A stretch of 19,988 nucleotides of DNA. Source: Nitrosomonadaceae bacterium. Its GTDB lineage: Bacteria > Pseudomonadota > Gammaproteobacteria > Burkholderiales > Usitatibacteraceae. The DNA is taken from positions 1-19,988 of the forward strand of contig JAJTHU010000195.1 in NCBI GenBank assembly GCA_021300055.1, written 5' to 3'. Position numbers and translations under genes: made by a program. The notes beneath the pieces were generated by a model. The model had not been told where the DNA came from. It saw only the letters and a program-made list of their open reading frames with translations, and made no database searches. Positions 1-8,476 of the stretch are shown here, piece by piece. Position 1 is the stretch's first letter. The number at the start of each line of letters is the position of its first letter.

Positions 1-705
1 GAGGCCGTCAGCATGAAACTTCGAGAAGACGCGACTTACCGTTTCGAGTTTCAGGCCGAGATAGCTGCCGATCTCCTCCCGCGTCATCCGCAAGTGAAAC
101 TCAAGCGGCGAGTAGCCACGCGCACTCAGGCGTTGCGATAAGTTCAGCAAGAAAGCGGCGAGCCGTTCTTCAGCGCGCATCACGCCCAGCAGCAGCAGCA
201 CACCGTTCTCGCGAACAATTTCGCGGCTCATGATTTTGTGGAAGTGACGCTGCAACGACGGTAGCTGCGCCGAGAGATCCTCGAGTCGCGAATAGGGAAT
301 CGTACAAACTTCACTATCCTCGATCGCAACGGCGTCACAGTTGTGTTTGTCATGACCAATGCCATCCATGCCGAGAATCTCTCCAGCCATGGAAAAACCG
401 GTTACTTGGTCACGACCGTCCTCAGTCGTCACACGCGACTTGAAAAAACCCGAGCGCACTGCGTAGATGGAATCGAAGTCTTCGCCCGCCCGGTACAGCG
501 CGTCGCCGCGCTTGATTTTTCGGCGCGTGTAGACAAGATCATCCAGCGCATCGAGTTCTTCCGCCGCGACCCCAGCCGGAAGGCAGAGTTCGCGCAGGTT
601 GCAGTTGTGGCACGCAACCTTTAGCGCTTGGAGGGCAATCTTCTCGCGTGCCTCATCTGTTTGCGCAAGTTGGATTGTGGTTTGACGCGCGTTGATCTGC
701 TTCAA
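1..705 (-). CDS. fnr: Fnr-family oxygen-sensing transcription regulator (3' end beyond window)
   Basis: Global regulator of the switch to low oxygen. In this family an oxygen-labile [4Fe-4S] cluster drives dimerisation and binding to TTGAT-N4-ATCAA sites. The translation shows the N-terminal cluster motif C32-x2-C35-x5-C41 and the distal fourth cysteine C123, a cyclic-nucleotide-binding-like beta barrel (about 50-150), and a Crp-type helix-turn-helix whose recognition helix reads ETVSRVFSKF, the E--SR signature of Fnr specificity. The frame is open to the left edge; 235 codons are visible against about 240-250 for the family, so only the tail is missing. The start is inferred as TTG at 705-703: an in-frame TGA lies immediately upstream, a GGGTG stretch sits 5 nt before it, and no ATG occurs before the cluster motif. 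It diverges from hemN and almost certainly controls the two Fnr boxes in this window. Family assignment is very secure; the TTG start is less so. Confidence 0.95.
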   Translation of the reverse strand, partial: MKQINARQTTIQLAQTDEAREKIALQALKVACHNCNLRELCLPAGVAAEELDALDDLVYTRRKIKRGDALYRAGEDFDSIYAVRSGFFKSRVTTEDGRDQVTGFSMAGEILGMDGIGHDKHNCDAVAIEDSEVCTIPYSRLEDLSAQLPSLQRHFHKIMSREIVRENGVLLLLGVMRAEERLAAFLLNLSQRLSARGYSPLEFHLRMTREEIGSYLGLKLETVSRVFSKFHADGL

Positions 706-872
706 TCAGTCACCCGATGTCATTTTGTCGAGCACGTACCCTGCGGCTTCAGATTGGACCGAAACCACTGACAGGTCACTGCGGCCACCGTGTAGAAGTC
801 TATGCACATCCCACAGATCGGCAGCATTACAACCGTGCTCTGGCCGGCCCCTCGCCAGCGTATGCACCTATT

Positions 873-886
873 TTGATCCATATCAA
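873..886 (+). promoter_or_regulatory. Fnr box upstream of hemN
   Basis: TTGATCCATATCAA is a perfect match to the Fnr consensus TTGAT-N4-ATCAA, and the palindrome extends by one base on each side (T...A). Its centre is 66 nt before the hemN ATG. If it acts as a class II activator site at -41.5, transcription would start near 921, leaving a leader of about 25 nt. The -10 region is not obvious. It lies in the fnr-hemN divergent region (706-945), where I see no other feature. Confidence 0.9.
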
Positions 887-945
887 AGCCGCGTGCCAGC
901 CCCCGGCGAACATAGCAACATCTAGTATCGGCAGGCGATTCCACC

Positions 946-2349
946 ATGCAAGCACCCCCCGAAGCACTCGAAGTTCGAATCGACCCTGCGCTAATTGCCA
1001 AGTACGACCTCTCGGGGCCTCGCTACACGTCTTACCCGACCGCGGATCGATTTATCGAGGCGCACAATAGCGGCATTCACGCAAAGTGGCTCAGTTTGCG
1101 CGGCAACGATAGCGCCATCAACGCCAAACCGCTATCGCTCTATGTCCACGTGCCGTTTTGCAATACGATTTGCTTCTACTGCGGCTGCAACAAGATCGCT
1201 ACACGCGACCATGGCCGGAGCGCCAAGTATCTCCGCTACGTCGCCCGCGAAGTAGCGCTAACCGCCGAGAAGCTCGGTGGCAATAGGCGCGTCGAGCAGG
1301 TTCACCTCGGTGGTGGCACGCCGACATTCCTGTCGAGCGAAGAGTTGCGTGCTCTCATGACGACGCTGGGCAAGCACTTTGAGCTGCTCCCTGGCGAGTA
1401 CGCCGTTGAAATCGATCCTCGCTCCGCTGACCGCGAAAAAATCGAGACCTTAGCGCAGCTTGGCTTCAACCGAATCAGCGTTGGCGTACAAGATTTTGAC
1501 CCGACAGTTCAAAAAGCTGTCAATCGCATCCAAAGCGAAGAGGAAACCGAAGCCGTCGTCCGCGCCGCGCGCGACAACGGTATGACCTCGGTGAACATCG
1601 ACCTCATCTACGGACTTCCCCATCAGCACGTCATTGGCTTTCACCGAACGCTCGACCGTGTGTTGGCCATGCAGCCCGACCGCATCGCCTTGTATAGCTA
1701 CGCGCACCTTCCGCATGCGTTCAAGCCGCAGCGTCGGATTCTGGATTCGACACTGCCCTCACCCGCCACGAAGCTACAGATCCTGCGCCTCGCGACGCGT
1801 CGGCTCATGGAAGCGGGTTACGTGTATATCGGCATGGATCACTTTGCCAGACCGCACGACAGCTTGGCCGTTGCCGCGCGCCAAGGCAGATTGCACCGCA
1901 ACTTTCAGGGTTATTCGACTCAGCCCGACTGCGATCTGGTCGCGTTTGGTATTTCGGCAATCAGCAAAGTTGGGCCGACCTATAGCCAAAACGTGCGTAC
2001 GCTCGACGAGTACTACGATCGCTTGGATCGCGGCGACCTGCCTGCGTTGCGTGGCATCGAGCTCACGGCGGACGACATCGTCCGGCGCGCGGTGATCTCG
2101 TCACTCATGTGCCAATTCGAGCTCTCGATTGAATCGATTGAAATTGCGCATTTGATTAACTTTCGCGAGTACTTCGCGCCTGAGTTAGAGCGCCTCAAGT
2201 CTTTCGTCGAAGATGGACTCATCGAGATGGATTCGAATTGGATCACGGTAACACCTCGTGGCCGCATGTTGGTGCGCGCCGTCGCGATGGTGTTCGATCG
2301 TTACCTGCAACACGACCGCGATCGAGCCCGCTTCTCAAAGGTGATCTGA
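946..2349 (+). CDS. hemN: Oxygen-independent coproporphyrinogen III dehydrogenase (radical SAM)
   Basis: Anaerobic haem biosynthesis enzyme that oxidatively decarboxylates coproporphyrinogen III to protoporphyrinogen IX in the cytoplasm using S-adenosylmethionine. The protein has 467 residues, close to the family norm of about 455-465. It carries the radical SAM cluster motif C72-x3-C76-x2-C79-x-C81 within HVPFCNTICFYCGC, the glycine-rich HLGGGTPTFL segment, and the N-terminal GPRYTSYPTADRF motif that separates true HemN from HemW. The C-terminal HemN domain (about 370-450) is present. The start is ATG at 946, in good agreement with the family N terminus; the ribosome site is weak. It is the first gene after the Fnr box and is followed after 2 nt by the SafE-like gene, so it probably heads an operon with ccoI and ccoS. 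Haem supply and a haem-rich oxidase under shared oxygen control make sense together. Confidence 0.97.
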   Translation: MQAPPEALEVRIDPALIAKYDLSGPRYTSYPTADRFIEAHNSGIHAKWLSLRGNDSAINAKPLSLYVHVPFCNTICFYCGCNKIATRDHGRSAKYLRYVAREVALTAEKLGGNRRVEQVHLGGGTPTFLSSEELRALMTTLGKHFELLPGEYAVEIDPRSADREKIETLAQLGFNRISVGVQDFDPTVQKAVNRIQSEEETEAVVRAARDNGMTSVNIDLIYGLPHQHVIGFHRTLDRVLAMQPDRIALYSYAHLPHAFKPQRRILDSTLPSPATKLQILRLATRRLMEAGYVYIGMDHFARPHDSLAVAARQGRLHRNFQGYSTQPDCDLVAFGISAISKVGPTYSQNVRTLDEYYDRLDRGDLPALRGIELTADDIVRRAVISSLMCQFELSIESIEIAHLINFREYFAPELERLKSFVEDGLIEMDSNWITVTPRGRMLVRAVAMVFDRYLQHDRDRARFSKVI

Positions 2350-2351
2350 CC

Positions 2352-3338
2352 ATGGTTGAGAGCATGTCTGGCATGTCGGCGGGTGGAGTGCCGACAGCGC
2401 TGATGGCAAGCTTTCTGTTCGGCCTGCTCGGGTCGGCGCATTGTGCCGGCATGTGCGGAACAGGGATGACTGCCATGCTCATTCGCCCGCCGCGCAAGTT
2501 GCTCGCAACGAGTCCCCCCTCTTCACCCAGCCACCGAGAGAACACCAGCATTCATCCACTAGCGACGACCTTGAGCGGGTCGACCCACGCCATGAGGAGT
2601 GCCTTCAGCGCCAGTACGCCGATCGACATCCGCATTGCGACGCCAATCACGTCCAGCCATCGCGGTCAGCCCCTCTTGTTTGCTGCAGTGTATTGGAATC
2701 TTGGAAGGCTCTTCAGCTACGCAATGTTTGGCGCGGTCGCTGGCGCTGTTTCTGCCGCCGCAGCAAGCGCATGGCTCGTTGGCGATACGATGCCAATCCG
2801 CGCCTTGTTGTTTGTTGTCGCTAATCTGCTCGTCATTGGCGTTGGCGCGCAACTGACGGGGTCGGCGGTTCTATCCGTGATGGCACAACCCGTCTCCGTA
2901 CTTGAACTGCTCGGCCAACGGTTGTGGCGTCTACTGCAGCCACTGATCGTCGGTTTGCGACGCGCGACACAATCCGAGAAACCGTATGCGCAGTTCGGCG
3001 CCGGCGCACTGTGGGGCTGGATTCCATGCGGCTTGGTGTATACCAACCTTGCCACCGCAATGAGCGTGGCAGGAAGTCAGCCGCCACAAGGCGATGGACA
3101 CTCTGCGCTCATCGGAGCTGGCGTCATGCTCGCATTTGGTATCGGCACCCTGCCGATGATGCTCGCCCTTGCCGGGGCAGCAACGCGTTGGCAACAGTTT
3201 TCGCGACTACCTTGGGTACGAGGTGCCGGCGGGTTAGCACTCATCGTGATCGGCTTATTTAACCTCGTTGAGTTGCCACAACGCGCTGAACTCGCCAAAC
3301 TCTTACAGCTTTGCGCAACAGGACTGGGGCTGCATTGA
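2352..3338 (+). CDS. TauE/SafE-like (PF13386-type) membrane protein in cbb3 biogenesis cluster
   Basis: Polytopic inner-membrane protein of 328 residues. Family signatures are the first helix ending GLLGSAHCAGMCG (C31, C35) and the later GALWGWIPCGLVYT (C226), typical of the UreH/DsbD_2-like transmembrane domain annotated as sulfite exporter TauE/SafE. In many proteobacteria this family sits beside ccoI/ccoS, so a role in copper or redox handling for cbb3 oxidase assembly is an inference from context; the substrate is not known. The start at 2352 is preferred because AAAGGTGA lies 7-8 nt upstream, overlapping the end of hemN; an upstream in-frame ATG inside hemN is not credible. The stop overlaps the ccoI start (TTGA). 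Odd: about 55-60 hydrophilic Ser/Thr/Pro-rich residues (46-105) separate the first helix from the conserved YWNLGRLFSYAMFGAVAG segment. Confidence 0.85.
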   Translation: MVESMSGMSAGGVPTALMASFLFGLLGSAHCAGMCGTGMTAMLIRPPRKLLATSPPSSPSHRENTSIHPLATTLSGSTHAMRSAFSASTPIDIRIATPITSSHRGQPLLFAAVYWNLGRLFSYAMFGAVAGAVSAAAASAWLVGDTMPIRALLFVVANLLVIGVGAQLTGSAVLSVMAQPVSVLELLGQRLWRLLQPLIVGLRRATQSEKPYAQFGAGALWGWIPCGLVYTNLATAMSVAGSQPPQGDGHSALIGAGVMLAFGIGTLPMMLALAGAATRWQQFSRLPWVRGAGGLALIVIGLFNLVELPQRAELAKLLQLCATGLGLH

Positions 3339-6001
3339 ACGCGCTAGCCTCCAATCTCCCCGGAGAGCGATCTGCACCGATCTTGGGTACCGTTGAGCCG
3401 CGTGCTTGCTTCCACTGCGGCCTGCCTGCGCCGGCGGATACCCATCTCAGCGTCATGTTTTCAGGGACACCGCGCGCAATGTGCTGTATCGGTTGCGCAA
3501 GCGTTGCTGAAACGATCATCGCCGCCGGGCTAAGCGACTACTACACTCAACGCGATGCACTGCCTGATGCTGGGCGAACGCGCGCGCTTGCCAGCGATGC
3601 GGCGCGGATTCTTGAGGAGCGCGTGCAAAGTGCACCCATTGCGACCGGCGGCGCGCTCGCTACGACGGACGCTGGTGCGCCACCACTGCACGAACAGGCC
3701 GCGCTCTATGTAAGCGGTATGCACTGCGCCGCCTGCGCTTGGCTGGCAGAGCGCGCAGTTCGCATGGTGCCAGGCGTAGTGAGCGCGTCGGTAAATCTGA
3801 CCACACACACGGGCAGCATCGAGTTTGATCCCCGCCGATGCACACTGTCCGACCTGGCAAATGCGATGGCGCGGGTTGGCTTGGGTGCCGAGCGCATTGA
3901 AGCCGCAGATCGCGTGGTCGCCCGAGCACGCGAGCGACGTCAACTCTGGCTGCAGTTCGGTGTCGCCGCGCTGTGCATGATGCAGGTGATGATGCTGGTA
4001 ATCCCGATGTACATCGCACGCCCGGGTGAAATAGAAGCCGATAGCGCTCGTTTGATGACGTGGGCCGCTTGGTTGCTCACGCTGCCGGTATTGCTTTACT
4101 CAGCACGGCCGATTCTGTACCGGGGATTGGCCGAGTTGCGCTTGGTGGTGAGGAGTGTTGCAGCTCGCATGACAGACGCCGAGGATGCACAGTCGCTCGA
4201 GCGCCTAGGCGTGAGTATGGATACGCCAATTGCGGTCGCTCTGGTCGCCACATTTGCAACGAGCACGTGGTCTCTAATAACTGCAGACGGGCATCACTAT
4301 TTCGACGCGATCAGCATGTTCGTGACCCTCATTTTGGGTGCGCGTTTGCTTGAGTCGGGCCTACGCTCTCGCACCGCTGACAGCATCGAACGACTTGCCA
4401 ATGCTCGCCCCCTCGTAGCGCAACGGATTGGCAATTGGCCGATTGACGAAACTGCCACACCCGTTGCAGCACGCGCGCTGAAGGTGGGAGATGTGGTCGT
4501 CGTCGGTCCGGGAGAGATCGTCCCGGCCGATGGCATTGTCCTGCGGGGCAGCAGCGAGCTCGATGAAGCGCTTTTGACTGGGGAGCCGCGACCCGTACTG
4601 CGGGAACTCGGCGCCGAAATAGTCGCTGGTAGCGTCAATACGCATTCGCCGCTGGTGGTCAAGGTGACCGCCGCGAACGAAGACACCGTCGTCGCTGGAA
4701 TCAGCCGTCGTGTTGAGGCCAATCTGACGGAGCGTACGCCTTTCGAATCCCCCATTGTCGCGAGGTTGACTGAGTGGGTTGCCCCGGCAACGCTCCTTAT
4801 CGCGCTCGCAGCCGGGCTGCTCTGGCTCATCTTAGACCCCAGCGATCCTAGCCACGCGTTCGATGTCGCTGTCGCTGTGCTTGTCGTGACGTGCCCATGC
4901 GCGCTCGCGCTGGCTGCGCCCACAGTGCAAGCAGCTGCCCTCGCTCAGATGCTTCGCCACGGCATGCTCGTTTCACGCGGTCACGTGGCGGCGGCCCTCT
5001 CTGAAGCAACCGACGTGGTTTTCGACAAAACCGGCACCCTGACACAAGGCAAGATGCGCGTTGTTGACGTGCGCTGGGGTGCACCTTCTGAACACTGCGC
5101 GGCAATTGTGGAAGCGATGGAACGCCATAACCGGCATCCACTCGCCGATGCGCTCAGGGTATTCGTGCAGCCTTTCACGTCGCAAAGTGGTGAGCACGCG
5201 GTTTCGTTGTCATCGGTGCAATCAGTGCCTGGTCGCGGCCTCGAGGCGGAGATCGCTGGTAAACGCTATCGTTTGGGCGGATACGCATTTGCACATGCCG
5301 CCACAGAGGAGGTAAGGCCAAGCAATTTGTCCGACGAGTCAGATAAAGCGGCTTGTGGGAGTTGCGAGCCGCGCGCCTTGACATGGCTCTACCTCACCCA
5401 ATTTAGCGATGCAGACTGCATTACGCTTGCGCAGTTCGCCTTGGAAGATCCGTTACGCGAAGAGGCGAAAGAGGTTGTCAGCCGTCTACATCGGCGCGGC
5501 ATTCGCGTACACCTGCTGTCGGGCGACGCCGAGCAACCGGTCCTCGCGTGCGCGAACGCGCTCGGTATCGGCCAAGATCGCGTGCGCGCTCGATTAACCC
5601 CAAGCGAGAAACAGGCGTACGTCTTAACGTTGCGTGATCAAGGCGCCTGCGTGGTTGCCATGGGGGACGGGACTAATGACGCGCCGATGCTCTCTGCCGC
5701 GGGCGCAGGCATTGGCTTGGGCAGCGGAAGCAGGCTGGCAGCGTTGAGTGCAGATGCGGTGCAGAGCACCGCGCGAGGCAGCGTGCTGAGCGGCTTGCAG
5801 GCCGCGATGTACATTGCAACGCGCGCGCGCCGAATCGTCAATCAAAACCTCGCATGGGCACTCGCCTACAACGCCATCGCCGTCCCTGCCGCGATCGTTG
5901 GCGTCGTCACTCCGCTCACCGCGGCGATCGGAATGGCGGCCAGCTCAATGATGGTTGTGCTCAACGCTTCGCGCCTGCGCTTGGACCTTCAGGAGCGCTA
6001 G
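3335..6001 (+). CDS. ccoI: Copper-translocating P1B-type ATPase for cbb3 oxidase assembly (CcoI/FixI)
   Basis: Exports Cu(I) across the inner membrane to supply CuB of CcoN. Seen in order (numbering from 3335, 888 residues): an N-terminal cysteine metal-binding module with C25-x2-C28 and C50-C51-x2-C54; a heavy-metal-associated domain with GMHC131AAC134; membrane helices; an actuator region with LTGEP; the intramembrane metal site C520-P-C522; the phosphorylated D564 in DKTGTLT; the nucleotide-domain H601-P602; and GDGTNDAP with D778. All catalytic motifs are intact. The start is inferred as TTG at 3335, which overlaps the preceding stop as TTGA and has GGGG 5 nt upstream, suggesting translational coupling; a TTG at 3311 in the same frame is the alternative. 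ccoS follows after 2 nt. The double cysteine N terminus and the neighbouring ccoS identify it as CcoI rather than a general CopA. Confidence 0.96.
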   Translation: MNALASNLPGERSAPILGTVEPRACFHCGLPAPADTHLSVMFSGTPRAMCCIGCASVAETIIAAGLSDYYTQRDALPDAGRTRALASDAARILEERVQSAPIATGGALATTDAGAPPLHEQAALYVSGMHCAACAWLAERAVRMVPGVVSASVNLTTHTGSIEFDPRRCTLSDLANAMARVGLGAERIEAADRVVARARERRQLWLQFGVAALCMMQVMMLVIPMYIARPGEIEADSARLMTWAAWLLTLPVLLYSARPILYRGLAELRLVVRSVAARMTDAEDAQSLERLGVSMDTPIAVALVATFATSTWSLITADGHHYFDAISMFVTLILGARLLESGLRSRTADSIERLANARPLVAQRIGNWPIDETATPVAARALKVGDVVVVGPGEIVPADGIVLRGSSELDEALLTGEPRPVLRELGAEIVAGSVNTHSPLVVKVTAANEDTVVAGISRRVEANLTERTPFESPIVARLTEWVAPATLLIALAAGLLWLILDPSDPSHAFDVAVAVLVVTCPCALALAAPTVQAAALAQMLRHGMLVSRGHVAAALSEATDVVFDKTGTLTQGKMRVVDVRWGAPSEHCAAIVEAMERHNRHPLADALRVFVQPFTSQSGEHAVSLSSVQSVPGRGLEAEIAGKRYRLGGYAFAHAATEEVRPSNLSDESDKAACGSCEPRALTWLYLTQFSDADCITLAQFALEDPLREEAKEVVSRLHRRGIRVHLLSGDAEQPVLACANALGIGQDRVRARLTPSEKQAYVLTLRDQGACVVAMGDGTNDAPMLSAAGAGIGLGSGSRLAALSADAVQSTARGSVLSGLQAAMYIATRARRIVNQNLAWALAYNAIAVPAAIVGVVTPLTAAIGMAASSMMVVLNASRLRLDLQER

Positions 6002-6003
6002 CC

Positions 6004-6183
6004 GTGGAATCGCTCTGGATCTTAATCCCGCTATCTGTCGTGCTCGCAGTCGGCATTGGCGGCGCCTTCTGGTGGGCTGTCAACAGCGGCCAGTTGGATG
6101 ACCTCGATAGCCCAGCGGCCAAAGTGGTCATGGATGACGACCGTGCCCCGAGCAACCCGAGCAAAGGCACCCACAGCAAATAG
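6004..6183 (+). CDS. ccoS: cbb3-type oxidase assembly protein CcoS
   Basis: Small single-span membrane protein of 59 residues needed for cofactor insertion into cbb3 oxidase. It matches the family along its length: a hydrophobic N-terminal helix (about 3-25) followed by the typical FWWAVNSGQLDDLDSPA and the acidic VMDDD end. The GTG start at 6004 has AGGAG 8 nt upstream, inside the end of ccoI, and gives the conserved N terminus (ESLWILIPLSVVLA). It is the last gene of the hemN-safE-ccoI-ccoS group; the next gene has its own Fnr box. Confidence 0.95.
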   Translation: MESLWILIPLSVVLAVGIGGAFWWAVNSGQLDDLDSPAAKVVMDDDRAPSNPSKGTHSK

Positions 6184-6262
6184 CCGCTCGCCCGCGACTT
6201 CGCCCTCGCCACGCACCATCAAACAGACAGGACCTAGCTTTTCAGCGAGGTCACCGCTCCGT

Positions 6263-6276
6263 TTGATCCACGTCAA
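6263..6276 (+). promoter_or_regulatory. Fnr box upstream of ccoN
   Basis: TTGATCCACGTCAA differs from the Fnr consensus at one position of the right half-site (GTCAA for ATCAA). It lies in the 153-bp gap between ccoS and ccoN, centred about 67 nt before the ccoN ATG. A class II position would put the transcription start near 6311, with AAGATT around 6299-6304 as a possible -10. It shares TTTGATCCA--TCAAA with the hemN site and almost the same distance to the start codon. Confidence 0.85.
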
Positions 6277-6336
6277 AACGGACTTGACCCCGCCTGCGAA
6301 GATTCCATCAAGAACAATTGCCCAGGGACTTTCAAC

Positions 6337-7851
6337 ATGCAAGCCACTGCCTCGCTGAATCACCCGGCCGCATCGACGTCGGTTTCCGACACCTACAACT
6401 ACAAGATTGTGCGGCAGTTCGCCGTCATGACCGTGGTGTGGGGCATCGTCGGGATGCTAGTCGGCGTCATCATTGCTGCCCAACTCATTTGGCCCGACTT
6501 AACGATGGGAATCCCATTCCTATCGTATGGTCGCTTACGACCGCTGCACACGAACGCCGTAATCTTCGCGTTTGGCGGATCAGCGCTTTTTGCGACGTCT
6601 TACTACGTCGTGCAGCGCACGTGCCAGACGCGGCTTCTGTCCGACGGACTGGCCGCATTAACGTTCTGGGGCTGGCAGGTCATCATCGTTCTTGCTGCGA
6701 TCACCCTTCCGTTGGGTTTCACCTCGGGCAAGGAATACGCAGAGTTGGAGTGGCCGATCGACATCTTGATCGCTGTGGTTTGGGTAGCCTATGCCATCGT
6801 GTTCTTCGGCACGATCATGAAGCGCCGCACTCAACACATCTACGTGGCGAACTGGTTCTATGGCGCCTTCATCATCACCGTGGCCGTACTGCACATCGTC
6901 AACAGCGCGGCAATGCCCGCCGAGGTGCTGAAGTCCTACTCCGCGTACTCCGGCGTGCAGGATGCGATGATTCAATGGTGGTACGGGCACAACGCGGTTG
7001 GATTTTTCCTGACCGCCGGCTTCCTTGGCATCATGTACTACTTCGTTCCCAAGCAAGCGGAACGCCCGGTGTATTCGTACCGCCTGTCGGTGGTTCATTT
7101 CTGGGCGCTGATCTTCACGTACATGTGGGCAGGCCCGCACCACTTGCACTACACGGCATTGCCAGACTGGGCACAGTCGCTTGGGATGATCTTCTCGCTG
7201 GTGCTGCTTGCGCCAAGCTGGGGCGGCATGATCAACGGCATCATGACGCTGTCTGGTGCATGGCATAAGCTGCGCGATGACCCGATCCTGAAGTTTCTGA
7301 TCGTCTCCCTCTCCTTCTACGGTATGTCTACGTTTGAAGGTCCGATGATGTCGATCAAGACCGTCAACAGCCTCGCACACTACACCGACTGGGTGGTGGG
7401 TCACGTCCACTCTGGCGCTCTGGGCTGGGTCGCATTCATTTCGATCGGCGCGATGTACTACCTCATACCAAGAGTCTTTGGTTTGCGCCAGATGTATAGC
7501 GTACCGCTGATTTCCTTGCACTTCTGGATCGCGACACTAGGTGTGGTGCTCTATATCGCCTCGATGTGGATCGCCGGCGTGATGCAGGGCTTGATGTGGC
7601 GCGCGGTCAACACGGATGGCACGCTGACCTATACGTTTGCCGAGAGCGTGAAGGCAAGCTACCCGTATTGGACCATCCGACTCATTGGCGGCGTGATGTT
7701 CTTCAGCGGCATGCTGATCATGGCTTACAACGTCTTCAAGACGGTATCTGCGGGCAAAGCCTACGACGCGCCAATTCCGCAAGACCTTCCCGCTGGTTCA
7801 ACGCCGATGCCCGCCTTCGCCAAGGCTGCTTCACCGGCTCAAGGAGACTAA
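6337..7851 (+). CDS. ccoN: cbb3-type cytochrome c oxidase subunit I (catalytic)
   Basis: Catalytic subunit of the high-affinity proton-pumping oxidase, holding low-spin haem b and the haem b3-CuB centre that reduces O2. 504 residues, about twelve membrane helices. Seen: H71 (RPLHTNA) and H358 as low-spin haem b ligands, H218 (WYGHNAVGF) with H268 and H269 (GPHHLHYT) as CuB ligands, H356 in VVGHVHSGALGW for haem b3, and Y262 at the position of the cbb3-specific cross-linked tyrosine. All catalytic residues are intact. The ATG at 6337 has AGGGA about 9 nt upstream. It heads ccoNOQP directly behind its own Fnr box; ccoO starts 3 nt after its stop. Confidence 0.98.
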   Translation: MQATASLNHPAASTSVSDTYNYKIVRQFAVMTVVWGIVGMLVGVIIAAQLIWPDLTMGIPFLSYGRLRPLHTNAVIFAFGGSALFATSYYVVQRTCQTRLLSDGLAALTFWGWQVIIVLAAITLPLGFTSGKEYAELEWPIDILIAVVWVAYAIVFFGTIMKRRTQHIYVANWFYGAFIITVAVLHIVNSAAMPAEVLKSYSAYSGVQDAMIQWWYGHNAVGFFLTAGFLGIMYYFVPKQAERPVYSYRLSVVHFWALIFTYMWAGPHHLHYTALPDWAQSLGMIFSLVLLAPSWGGMINGIMTLSGAWHKLRDDPILKFLIVSLSFYGMSTFEGPMMSIKTVNSLAHYTDWVVGHVHSGALGWVAFISIGAMYYLIPRVFGLRQMYSVPLISLHFWIATLGVVLYIASMWIAGVMQGLMWRAVNTDGTLTYTFAESVKASYPYWTIRLIGGVMFFSGMLIMAYNVFKTVSAGKAYDAPIPQDLPAGSTPMPAFAKAASPAQGD

Positions 7852-7854
7852 TCG

Positions 7855-8466
7855 ATGAAGCTCACCCATGACAAAATCGAGCGCAATGTCGGTCTCATGA
7901 TCGTACTCATTGTGCTGGTGATCGCCGTCGGCGGATTGGTCGAGATTGTGCCGCTGTTCTTTCAGCGCAGCACCACAGAACCAGTGGCAGGCCTAAAACC
8001 CTACACGGCGTTGCAACTGGCGGGACGCGACGTTTACATCCGCGAGGGTTGCTACAACTACCACTCGCAAATGATCCGGCCATTCCGTGCGGAGACCGAG
8101 CGCTACGGCCACTACTCTGTTGCCGGTGAGTTCGTCTACGACCATCCGTTCCAGTGGGGAAGCAAGCGTACTGGCCCCGACTTGGCACGCGTCGGCGGTC
8201 GTTACTCCGACGAGTGGCATCGCCTGCACTTGCGGCAGCCACGTGACCTAGTGCCCGAGTCCAACATGCCGGCGTACACCTGGCTCGAAAAGGCAAAGCT
8301 CGATCCTGAATCCATCGCACCTCGTATGCGAGCGCTGCGGACAGTTGGCGTGCCTTATAGCGAAGATGAAATCAAGGGCGCTGCGGAGGCCGCGAAAGGC
8401 AAGAGCGAAGAAGACGCGTTGATCGCGTATCTGCAAGTGCTGGGCACCGCACTAAAAACCAAATAA
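7855..8466 (+). CDS. ccoO: cbb3-type oxidase subunit II (CcoO) with altered haem c motif
   Basis: Membrane-anchored mono-haem c subunit passing electrons from CcoP to CcoN. 203 residues: one N-terminal helix (about 13-34), then the periplasmic domain with REG-C66-Y-N-Y69-H70-SQMIRPFRAETERYGHYS, GPDLARVGGRYS, and VPESNMPAY carrying the expected axial Met. The family motif at 66-70 is CxxCH (normally CYNCH); here codon 8059-8061 is TAC (Tyr) where TGC (Cys) is expected, a single-base difference. C66 is the only cysteine in the protein, so normal two-thioether haem attachment is not possible as written. The rest of the frame is intact and typical. AAGGAGA lies 8 nt before the ATG, inside the end of ccoN. 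Either a sequence error or a real change; see findings. Confidence 0.95.
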   Translation: MKLTHDKIERNVGLMIVLIVLVIAVGGLVEIVPLFFQRSTTEPVAGLKPYTALQLAGRDVYIREGCYNYHSQMIRPFRAETERYGHYSVAGEFVYDHPFQWGSKRTGPDLARVGGRYSDEWHRLHLRQPRDLVPESNMPAYTWLEKAKLDPESIAPRMRALRTVGVPYSEDEIKGAAEAAKGKSEEDALIAYLQVLGTALKTK

Positions 8467-8476
8467 GGAGCAGACC

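Noticed and set aside
2238..2351. Upstream ATG extending the SafE-like protein by 38 residues
   Set aside because: The extension lies inside hemN, is Arg-rich, and ATG 2352 has a good ribosome site.
4297..4923. 208-codon minus-strand frame
   Set aside because: Ser/Ala/Thr-rich antisense of the ccoI actuator and membrane region; no family pattern.
6318..7268. 316-codon plus-strand open frame and a 287-codon minus-strand frame (6658-7521)
   Set aside because: Both overlap ccoN, whose catalytic residues are all intact. They are Arg/His-rich shadow frames of GC-rich coding sequence.
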